Positions 14,002 to 20,694 of a stretch of 33,707 bases of DNA are shown here, one piece after another. Source of the DNA: an uncultured Bacteroidales bacterium (lineage in GTDB: Bacteria > Bacteroidota > Bacteroidia > Bacteroidales > UBA932); NCBI GenBank assembly GCA_947588835.1, contig CANPZS010000021.1, forward strand, positions 1-33,707, in the 5' to 3' direction. The stretch's first letter is position 1, and the number at the start of each line of letters is the position of its first letter. A program made the position numbers and the translations under genes. Under the pieces are notes generated by a model. It was given only the letters and a program-made list of their open reading frames with translations, ran no database searches and was not told the DNA's origin.

Positions 14002-15518
14002 TATTCTCCTCCAACCGTAAGGCTTTTTACGAGTACCGTCGGGATTCCGCATGACACAGGCACGTTCTGCTCCTTTCCGCATGTCCATGCCCCTTCGTCT
14101 ATGAGCGGATCGTTCCCGACCGCAATGATGTCGGCAAGCGCCTGGGGGCCGTTGCCGATTATGTTTATGTCTTTCACCGGAGCCGTGAGCCTGCCGTTTT
14201 CTATGAGGAATCCGTCTTTGACGTAGAATGTGAAGTCTCCTTCCCCGATCTTGACCTGGCCGTTGGAGAATTCGTCCACGTAGATGCCTTTCTTTACCGA
14301 AGCTATGATGCTTTCGCGGGTAGCGTCGCCGCCTTCCATGTACGTGGCCCGCATCCGGGGAATGGGATTGTAGCGGAACGATTCGCGGCGGCCGTTTCCG
14401 GTGGGTGTCACCCCGTAGTATCTGGCGCTGATCCGGTCATGCAGGTACGAAGTCAGCACGCCGTTTTCCACCATGAAAGTTTTTTGTCCGGGCACGCCCT
14501 CGTCGTCGAAATTCAGCGCGCCGCGGTTTCCCTTGATCGTGCCGTCGTCGATGATGCTGATGCTTTCGCCGCATATTTTGCGGCCCATGCAATCGGAAAA
14601 GACTGACTGGCCCTTGCGGTTGAAATCGGCTTCGAATGCATGTCCCATGGCTTCGTGGAGCAATATCCCGGATGCTCCGGCGCCCATTACCACCGGCATG
14701 CGTCCACCGTCCGGGCGCCTTGCGTCGAATCTCGCGTCTATGCCCGACACGATCTTTTCGGCGAGCTCCGCCACGAGCCTGTCGTCAAGCATCTCGGCCC
14801 CCGTGCGGTAGCTGCGGGACACCGAGCGGTTTTCCACCGTGCCTCCGGAGGAGAATACCGCGGACACGGTGACGCTGCCCATCGGACGGGTATCGTATTT
14901 GAGCTCCTCCAATGAATTGTACATGAGTACGTCCGTCACCTGCCATGACAGCATGGCCGTGAGCTTGATTATCCTGCTGTCCTTCGCCCTTACGGCGGCG
15001 TCTGTTTTCAGCAGGAAGGGCAGGAAATCTTCCGCCGGGACATTCTGCCAGAGCGTGGACATGCCGTATCTGTCCGCGGCGGGATTGGGGCTCCCGCGAA
15101 ATGATTTCTTTACCGGACGGCGGCCGTTGGCCTCCGACAATACGAAATTGTCGGCCTTGTCGTGGACGGCCCTCATTATCTTGACGGCGTCGAAGTCTTT
15201 CCCCGGTCCGGCGGAGGCCCCGCAGGCTATGGCCGACGCGGCCTTGGCGGCTTCCGTCATTTCGGCCAACCCGGTGCTTTCGGAATATGCGTAGCCGGTC
15301 TTTTCGCCTTTCAGCACCCGGATTCCCACTCCGAAGTCGGAATGCAGTCCTCCCGAAGTCACCTCTCCGTCACGCAGCACGAGATTGCCGAACGCCGTAT
15401 TCTCGAAAAAGAGGTCGGAAAAATCTCCGCCTCTCAAAAGACCTTCCCCGACGAGCCGCTGCAGCTCCCGTTCGGTGACCTGGAATATGTCTAAATAATA
15501 TTCTTTCGGATATATCAT
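14001..15518 (-). CDS. tldD: TldD subunit, zinc metalloprotease
   Basis: 505 residues. The zinc-binding HExxxH motif is seen as HEAMGH (H288, E289, H293) inside LLHEAMGHAFEAD. Typical TldD segments lie around it: an N-terminal SDLFFENTAFGNLVLRDGEV strand, the GRKICGESISIIDDGTIKG turn and a C-terminal KDGFLIENGRLTAPVKDINI. It forms the catalytic half of TldD-TldE and acts in the cytoplasm on small unfolded proteins and peptides. Its start ATG at 15518 overlaps the TIGR02757 stop (ATGA) and its TAA overlaps the pmbA start, so the three are translationally coupled. Confidence 0.93.
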   Translation of the reverse strand: MIYPKEYYLDIFQVTERELQRLVGEGLLRGGDFSDLFFENTAFGNLVLRDGEVTSGGLHSDFGVGIRVLKGEKTGYAYSESTGLAEMTEAAKAASAIACGASAGPGKDFDAVKIMRAVHDKADNFVLSEANGRRPVKKSFRGSPNPAADRYGMSTLWQNVPAEDFLPFLLKTDAAVRAKDSRIIKLTAMLSWQVTDVLMYNSLEELKYDTRPMGSVTVSAVFSSGGTVENRSVSRSYRTGAEMLDDRLVAELAEKIVSGIDARFDARRPDGGRMPVVMGAGASGILLHEAMGHAFEADFNRKGQSVFSDCMGRKICGESISIIDDGTIKGNRGALNFDDEGVPGQKTFMVENGVLTSYLHDRISARYYGVTPTGNGRRESFRYNPIPRMRATYMEGGDATRESIIASVKKGIYVDEFSNGQVKIGEGDFTFYVKDGFLIENGRLTAPVKDINIIGNGPQALADIIAVGNDPLIDEGAWTCGKEQNVPVSCGIPTVLVKSLTVGGE

Positions 15519-16252
15519 CTGATTTCAGTTTCATTTGCGCCGCAATTTCCGGAATGGGTGACGCCGTAGCCGAACAGCGAAAAATCGCCCTTGCACGGGT
15601 CTCCGGGAAAAATTCGGCGGAATACGTCGGTAATCTCTTCCACCGTGACCGAATCCTTCTGCTTCCTCGCGGTAAGCCCGAGGGCGGCCGCTTCGTCATA
15701 TACGTGGACGTCGAGCGGAATCAGAAGCCCGTCCGGATCGCTGTCCTTCCAGATGCCGAGATCCACCTTGCCGTCGTCGCGGACGAACCAACGGCGCATC
15801 ATGTTTATCTTTTTGTTCGGAGCCTTCGGATCCTCCTTCTGTCCGAAAATGCGGGTACGGATGCATCCCGCCGGCAGCCGCTCCAACGACACGGCCCCTT
15901 CGTAATAGTCCCTGAGACGGCTGCATATCGCGGCGGTCTCCGACCATTTGACGGTACGATGGATGCTTGCGTCATCGCACCGGCAACGGCCGCGCATCAC
16001 GTAGTCATATGGCTTCCAGTCCATTTCCGTGAAAAGTCTCGTGCAGTCCCTTACTATCATAGCCCTTCGGCCCCATGCGAAATGGGCGGAAAAGATTCCG
16101 GCTATCTCTATGTCCTGCAGCGATGCGCGGCCTTGCCGGCGCAGTTCTTCAAACCTGCGCGGAAAGATGATGGGATCCTGTTCGAAATACTTCCGGTCGT
16201 TGTATATGTCGGCCCAGCGTATGAGCAGGTCCCTTGTGGATTCCGTCAGCAT
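15515..16252 (-). CDS. TIGR02757/DUF2400 family protein
   Basis: 245 residues. The N-terminal part (LIRWADIYNDRKYFEQDPI) and the block RRWFVRDDGKVDLGIWKD, then LIPLDVHVYDEAA, match the TIGR02757 (DUF2400) family, widespread in Bacteroidetes and of unknown biochemical role. The pattern of helices and the closing FGYGVTHSGNCGANE recall helix-hairpin-helix DNA glycosylase relatives, but I would not claim that activity. No signal peptide, so cytoplasmic. It starts six bases after the peptide-transporter stop and overlaps tldD at its end, placing it inside the operon. Confidence 0.85.
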   Translation of the reverse strand: MLTESTRDLLIRWADIYNDRKYFEQDPIIFPRRFEELRRQGRASLQDIEIAGIFSAHFAWGRRAMIVRDCTRLFTEMDWKPYDYVMRGRCRCDDASIHRTVKWSETAAICSRLRDYYEGAVSLERLPAGCIRTRIFGQKEDPKAPNKKINMMRRWFVRDDGKVDLGIWKDSDPDGLLIPLDVHVYDEAAALGLTARKQKDSVTVEEITDVFRRIFPGDPCKGDFSLFGYGVTHSGNCGANETEIR

Positions 16253-16258
16253 GCCGGC

Positions 16259-17902
16259 TTATTCCGTGGCGGCTTCGAGCTTCTTCATCAGCGCGAACAT
16301 CACCAGTCCGGCTATTACGCACAGGCTCATGAGGACGGTCCATATTGCCCACAGGGGAATCTTGTCCCAAAGGAGCGAAGGAATGGAGCTCAGGTAGTTG
16401 CCTATGGCGGTGGCCGCGAACCATCCGCCCATCATCATGCCCTTGTATTTGGGAGGCGCCACCTTCGATACGAAGGAAATGCCCATGGGGGAGAGAAGCA
16501 GCTCGGCGAAGGTGAGCACAAGGTACGTGGACATGAGCGTGGAGACGCCCACTTTAGGTCCGCCTATTACCTGCGGCATCAGAAGGCCCACGGACGAAAG
16601 CGTCATGATGAGGAAGCCGCAGGCTGCGACGAACATTCCGAGACCTATCTTCTTGGGGGCTGAAGGCTCTTTCTTGCGCGAAGCGAGCCATCCGAACAGT
16701 CCCATGGAGAACGGTGTCAGCGCCACTACGAAGAATGGATTGAACTGCTGGAATTCCTGAGGCAATATCTTCATTTCCGAGGGAAGTCCCCTGTAGATGA
16801 GAAAGGCGCCGACCCAGAGTGCGACGCTGACGACTCCGCACAGAATCCGTCCTTTCTTGGTCTCCGACTGGAATACCCCGAAAATGGTATATACGGATAT
16901 GGCGATGAGCGCAAGCGCCCAGATGCTGAATCCTATCCTTTCCCATCCGCTTACGGTGTCGGTGGTGTAGTCGCGCGCGAATACCGTCAGCGTGGAGCCG
17001 TTCTGGTGGAATGCCATCCAGAAGAATATCACCACTGCGAACACGAGAAGAAGGGCGACGATGCGGCTCTTGGTCTGCTCTTTGGAAAGTTCCTGTACGG
17101 GAGCTTTCTCGCCGTCGTTGCCGGCCGCCTGCGCGGCGTTGACGTCGGCGTGCCTGAACCATGAGCGGCAGCCGAAGTATATTGCCATGGAAACGATCAG
17201 GGAAATGCATGCTACGGCGAATCCGATGTTGTATGCCGTGGACAGCTTGTCCAGATAGAACTGGCTGAAAGAGGCTATGTCCTGGCCTTGGGCGAAGGCG
17301 GTCAGCGTCGAGATGCCGTCCGGAGTGATGGTGCCGTCAAGGCACTGATGCGCAAGGGCGGGGATGTCGCCGTTGTATACGAGGCCGAACTTGGCGAGAC
17401 GCCAGTTGGTGATGGCCGTAGCCGCGGAAGGGGCGAACATGGCGCCGATGTTGATGGCCATGTAGAAAAGGCTGAATGCCGAGTCGCGCTTCGCGGAGTA
17501 TTTGGGATCGTCATAGAGATTGCCCACGAGCACCTGCAGGTTGCCTTTGAACAGTCCGGTGCCGATGGACACGAGAAGCAGGGCGAGAATCATCAGCGTC
17601 ATGCCGAGCCCGCTGGCCGGGGTGGGGATTGAAAGGCAGAGGTACCCCGTGAACATGACGGCTATGCCGGTGGTGACGCATTTGCCGTAGCCGATCTTGT
17701 CGGCGAGCATGCCTCCGAAGAAAGGCATGAAGTACACTGCCGCGAGGAAAATCGCATAGATCTGGCCCGCCACTGCCGTGGAAAGGCCGAACTTCGCCTG
17801 TATGAACAGCATGAAAATCGCAAGCATCGTGTAGTAGCCGAACCGTTCCCCGGTGTTTGCGAGTGCAAGGGCGAATAGCCCTTTCGGTTGTCCTTTAAAC
17901 AT
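16259..17902 (-). CDS. POT-family proton-coupled peptide transporter
   Basis: 547 residues from the ATG at 17902; the upstream TTG in frame at 17908 is less likely. The product has the POT signature E-R-F-x-Y-Y (NTGERFGYYTM) and about 12-14 hydrophobic segments. The second signature region (FSLFYMAINIGAMFAPSAA) matches the family. It should import di- and tripeptides with protons across the inner membrane. It heads the operon that continues with TIGR02757, tldD and pmbA, so imported peptides could feed TldD-TldE and the divergently read dipeptidase pepD. Its -7 box (TAACTTTG, 17979-17972) lies one base from that of the divergent acyltransferase. Substrate range cannot be read from the sequence. 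Confidence 0.92.
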   Translation of the reverse strand: MFKGQPKGLFALALANTGERFGYYTMLAIFMLFIQAKFGLSTAVAGQIYAIFLAAVYFMPFFGGMLADKIGYGKCVTTGIAVMFTGYLCLSIPTPASGLGMTLMILALLLVSIGTGLFKGNLQVLVGNLYDDPKYSAKRDSAFSLFYMAINIGAMFAPSAATAITNWRLAKFGLVYNGDIPALAHQCLDGTITPDGISTLTAFAQGQDIASFSQFYLDKLSTAYNIGFAVACISLIVSMAIYFGCRSWFRHADVNAAQAAGNDGEKAPVQELSKEQTKSRIVALLLVFAVVIFFWMAFHQNGSTLTVFARDYTTDTVSGWERIGFSIWALALIAISVYTIFGVFQSETKKGRILCGVVSVALWVGAFLIYRGLPSEMKILPQEFQQFNPFFVVALTPFSMGLFGWLASRKKEPSAPKKIGLGMFVAACGFLIMTLSSVGLLMPQVIGGPKVGVSTLMSTYLVLTFAELLLSPMGISFVSKVAPPKYKGMMMGGWFAATAIGNYLSSIPSLLWDKIPLWAIWTVLMSLCVIAGLVMFALMKKLEAATE

Positions 17903-17971
17903 ATTCAATAATATTTTGCATTGTCATCAAAGAGTTTCGCACCGCAGGCACGTTTTATGCCGCAGTTCCTG

Positions 17972-17979
17972 CAAAGTTA
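17972..17979 (-). promoter_or_regulatory. Promoter -7 box of the peptide transporter operon
   Basis: TAACTTTG read on the minus strand, a perfect TAnnTTTG. It stands one base from the opposing -7 box at 17981. A TTT is found where the -33 element is expected. The leader to the ATG at 17902 is about 60 bases. Confidence 0.6.
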
Positions 17980-17980
17980 G

Positions 17981-17988
17981 TATTTTTG
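17981..17988 (+). promoter_or_regulatory. Promoter -7 box of the acyltransferase-pepD operon
   Basis: TATTTTTG fits TAnnTTTG and gives a leader of about 45 bases to the ATG at 18040. A second box, TAACTTTG (18030-18037), stands only two bases before the same ATG and would give a leaderless transcript. The upstream box is the more likely one. Confidence 0.5.
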
Positions 17989-18039
17989 CACCGATTATGA
18001 AATATGTGAAAAGAACGGAGAAAAATAATTAACTTTGTA

Positions 18040-18969
18040 ATGATGGATGAAAAGAAACGATCTATAGGCGTAACCCTCATGGAGGGCGTTCTCCGGCTCG
18101 TCGGCAGTCTTCCCCTCGGATACCATTATTTCTGGGGAAAGGTGGCGGCCTGGTTTATGCGGGACGTGATGCGCTACCGTACCGATGTAGTGATGACCAA
18201 TCTGGCCAGGAGCTTTCCCGACAAGAAATACGGGGAGCTCAAGGCCATATACAGGCGGTTCTATGACCATCTCGGGGAAATCATGGCCGAAGCGATATGG
18301 CTTGCGGGCTGTCGCGGCGAACGCGGAGTGCGCCGTTTCAGGCGGCAGGGCCTCGTGGAATTCACCAACATCGGACTCCTCAACCGCATCTACGCCGAAG
18401 GCTCGTCCGCGATCGTGATGGACAGCCATGCCGGCAACTGGGAACTTCTCGGCTGCTTCTACGCCGCCGGTTCCGATGAGCCCATGCAGGTGGACGTAAA
18501 GGATTTTTTCGTGGTGTACAAACGCATAAGCAACAAGTTCTGGGACGCGATCCTTGGTGACAACCGCCGCACTCTCCTGGCGCATACGGAGTTCGACGGC
18601 TATGCCGAGTCGAGGTCGGTGCTGCGTCTGGCCGTCATGCGGCGCAAGAAGCCTTCGCTGTACGTTTTCCCGACGGACCAGTATCCCTATAAGGGAGCCG
18701 CCGCATACGACATAGGCCGGTTCATGCACCAGAACACCCTTGCATTGGGCGGCGGCGTGTCGCTCGCATGCCGCTTCGGCATGGCGGTGCTGTATATGAG
18801 ATGGGAGGCGGTCGAAAAAGGCAGGTACAGGGTGACGTTCGTGCCTGTCTGCGAAAATGCGTCCGGGATGGAGCCGCAGTCCATCATGAGAAAATTCTAC
18901 GACTTGCTGGAGCAGGACATCGAAGCCTGCCCCTATAATTATTTATGGTCGCACAAAAGATGGAAATGA
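18040..18969 (+). CDS. LpxL/HtrB-like lysophospholipid acyltransferase
   Basis: 309 residues. The Hx4E acyltransferase motif is visible as SHAGNWELLG (H then E), preceded by the LpxL-type region VVMTNLARSFPDKKYGELKAIYRRFYDHLGE. Later VFPTDQYPYKGAAAYDIG corresponds to the D-Q-P region of lipid A late acyltransferases. It probably adds a secondary acyl chain to lipid A or a related lipid at the inner membrane. No obvious transmembrane anchor is present beyond the hydrophobic N-terminal segment. It is followed after 27 bases by pepD on the same strand. Two start codons are adjacent (18040, 18043). Confidence 0.88.
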   Translation: MMDEKKRSIGVTLMEGVLRLVGSLPLGYHYFWGKVAAWFMRDVMRYRTDVVMTNLARSFPDKKYGELKAIYRRFYDHLGEIMAEAIWLAGCRGERGVRRFRRQGLVEFTNIGLLNRIYAEGSSAIVMDSHAGNWELLGCFYAAGSDEPMQVDVKDFFVVYKRISNKFWDAILGDNRRTLLAHTEFDGYAESRSVLRLAVMRRKKPSLYVFPTDQYPYKGAAAYDIGRFMHQNTLALGGGVSLACRFGMAVLYMRWEAVEKGRYRVTFVPVCENASGMEPQSIMRKFYDLLEQDIEACPYNYLWSHKRWK

Positions 18970-18996
18970 CGAACAATCAATAATACCATATAAGAG

Positions 18997-20460
18997 ATGA
19001 GCACTATCAAAGATCTGGAACCCAAGGTAGTTTGGGGCAATTTTTACGGACTGACACAGATTCCGAGGCCTTCGAAGCACGAAGAGAAAGTAAGGGAATA
19101 CCTTTATCAGTGGGGTCTGGCCCACAATTTAGAGACCGTCATAGACAAGACCGGCAACGTTATCATCCGCAAGCCCGCGACGCCCGGACTTGAAGGGCGC
19201 AGGGGCGTCATCCTTCAGGGACACATGGACATGGTGCCCCAGAAGACGGCCGATACGGACCATGATTTCCTCAAGGATCCCATCAGCACAAAGATAGCGG
19301 ACGGGTGGGTGGCCGCCGAGGGCACTACGCTCGGCGCCGACAACGGCATCGGAGTGGCTCTGGCGCTTTCGGTGCTCGAAGACGATACCGTGAAGCACGG
19401 ACCTGTCGAAGTGCTTGTGACATACGATGAAGAGACCGGCATGACCGGTGCCAACAGCCTCGAGCCCAATGTCCTCAAGGGGGATATCCTCATCAACCTC
19501 GATTCGGAGGAGGAGGGCGAGCTCTGCGTAGGATGCGCAGGAGGCCTTGACGCCACGGCGGATTTCAAATACCGTTCGTACAGGACGCCGGAAGGCTTTG
19601 TCGGGTACAGGCTTTCGGTAAAGGGGCTTCAGGGAGGCCATTCCGGAATGGACATTTCCCTTTACAGGGCCAACGCCAACAAGGCCGTGGCACGCATCCT
19701 GCTTCCTCTCATTGAGAAATTCGGAGTGAAGGTGGCCGGCTTCACCGGCGGCAGCCTCCGCAACGCCATTCCTTTCGAGGCCGAAGCCGAGATCCTCATA
19801 CCTTCCGACAATGTACGGAAAGCCAAGGCCTGCGTCGAAGCCGTCTTCGCGGAGATAAAGGCCGAATTCGCCGAAAGCGACCCTTCCGCCGCCATGAGTT
19901 TCAAGAAAGAAAGCGCTCCCGCGGCCAGATACATTCAGGACAGCGTGATGCTGAGGGCTGTCAAAGCCATGCTCGCCTGCCCTTCGGGAGTTATCCGCAT
20001 GAGCCGTACCATGGAGGGACTTACGGAGACGTCCACCAATATGGCCATCGTGCGTACCGGCAACGGGCACCTCACGATCCACTCGCTCATGCGCAGCGCC
20101 GTGGACACTTCCAAGGCATATCTTGCGGAAAGGATGCGCTGCATATTCGAACTTGCAGGCGCGAAGATCACGTTTGCCGGCGGCTATTCCGGCTGGACGC
20201 CGAAGCTCGACACTCCCATGAACAAGGTCATGATGGACCAGTTCAAGAAGGTCTACGGCAGGGACATGAAGATCATGGCCACTCACGGCGGTCTCGAATG
20301 CGCGATCATGGGGGCCAAGTATCCCCATTGGGAGATGGTGTCCATAGGACCGACCATCGTGTTCCCGCATTCTCCCGACGAGAGGGTGAAGATAGACAGC
20401 GTCGGCCGTACGTGGGAGTACCTCAAGGCCGTCCTTGAAAACGTGCCCGAAAAGCAGTGA
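18997..20460 (+). CDS. pepD: Aminoacyl-histidine dipeptidase (cytosol nonspecific dipeptidase)
   Basis: 487 residues of the M20 metallopeptidase family. Zinc ligands and catalytic acids are visible: H76 and D78 in LQGHMDMVPQ, D115 in LGADNGIGVA, E145/E146 in TYDEETGMTGA, then the lid domain with GLQGGHSGMDI and the final histidine in VFPHSPDERV. It splits dipeptides, including Xaa-His, in the cytoplasm. The gene follows the acyltransferase and is closed by a strong terminator at 20518. With the divergent POT transporter and TldD-TldE it makes a peptide-uptake and degradation neighbourhood. The length is normal. Confidence 0.95.
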   Translation: MSTIKDLEPKVVWGNFYGLTQIPRPSKHEEKVREYLYQWGLAHNLETVIDKTGNVIIRKPATPGLEGRRGVILQGHMDMVPQKTADTDHDFLKDPISTKIADGWVAAEGTTLGADNGIGVALALSVLEDDTVKHGPVEVLVTYDEETGMTGANSLEPNVLKGDILINLDSEEEGELCVGCAGGLDATADFKYRSYRTPEGFVGYRLSVKGLQGGHSGMDISLYRANANKAVARILLPLIEKFGVKVAGFTGGSLRNAIPFEAEAEILIPSDNVRKAKACVEAVFAEIKAEFAESDPSAAMSFKKESAPAARYIQDSVMLRAVKAMLACPSGVIRMSRTMEGLTETSTNMAIVRTGNGHLTIHSLMRSAVDTSKAYLAERMRCIFELAGAKITFAGGYSGWTPKLDTPMNKVMMDQFKKVYGRDMKIMATHGGLECAIMGAKYPHWEMVSIGPTIVFPHSPDERVKIDSVGRTWEYLKAVLENVPEKQ

Positions 20461-20517
20461 GACAAGGGCGGAAACGAAAATTTTCCGTCTTTTACGAAAA
20501 AATTTTTCATTGACGAA

Positions 20518-20551
20518 AACGGCTCTGGAAGTGCTTCCGGGGCCGTTTTTT
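20518..20551 (+). terminator. Rho-independent terminator after pepD
   Basis: A 14-bp stem with a few G-T pairs, AACGGCTCTGGAAG against CTTCCGGGGCCGTT, with a very small loop, followed by six T. A smaller hairpin (CGGAAA/TTTCCG near 20469-20487) precedes it and may act first. It separates pepD from the lipoprotein gene. Confidence 0.85.
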
Positions 20552-20553
20552 GC

Positions 20554-20563
20554 GGGGGGGGGG
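20554..20563 (+). repeat. Run of ten G residues
   Basis: Ten consecutive G just after the pepD terminator and before the lipoprotein promoter. Such tracts gain and lose bases easily during replication or sequencing. It is outside the recognised promoter elements. Confidence 0.8.
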
Positions 20564-20592
20564 TAATAATCCGGTCCGGGGCCGAAAATTTA

Positions 20593-20625
20593 TTTTGAGA
20601 AGTATCGGGGGGGGTGCTATATTTG
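20593..20625 (+). promoter_or_regulatory. Promoter of the coiled-coil lipoprotein with a G8 tract in its spacer
   Basis: TTTTG (20593-20597) and TATATTTG (20618-20625) fit the -33 and -7 elements with exactly 20 bp between them. This is the same spacing as at the second AraC and PCMD promoters. The spacer contains eight G (20607-20614). Gain or loss of a G would change the spacer length and probably promoter strength. The leader to the ATG at 20695 is about 60 bases. Confidence 0.7.
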
Positions 20626-20694
20626 CACGCCGTCTGATGCGAAAAATCGCGGCTGCGACCCCTTGGAAACTAATATTTTTAACATATAAATCGG

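Noticed and set aside
15554..16663. 369-residue plus-strand open frame
   Set aside because: It lies opposite the TIGR02757 protein and the end of the peptide transporter, both clearly coding on the minus strand.
18030..18037. TAACTTTG as the main acyltransferase promoter
   Set aside because: It is only two bases from the ATG, so the start site would fall inside the gene; the box at 17981 fits better.
19129..20370. 413-residue minus-strand open frame
   Set aside because: Antisense shadow of pepD, whose zinc ligands are all present.
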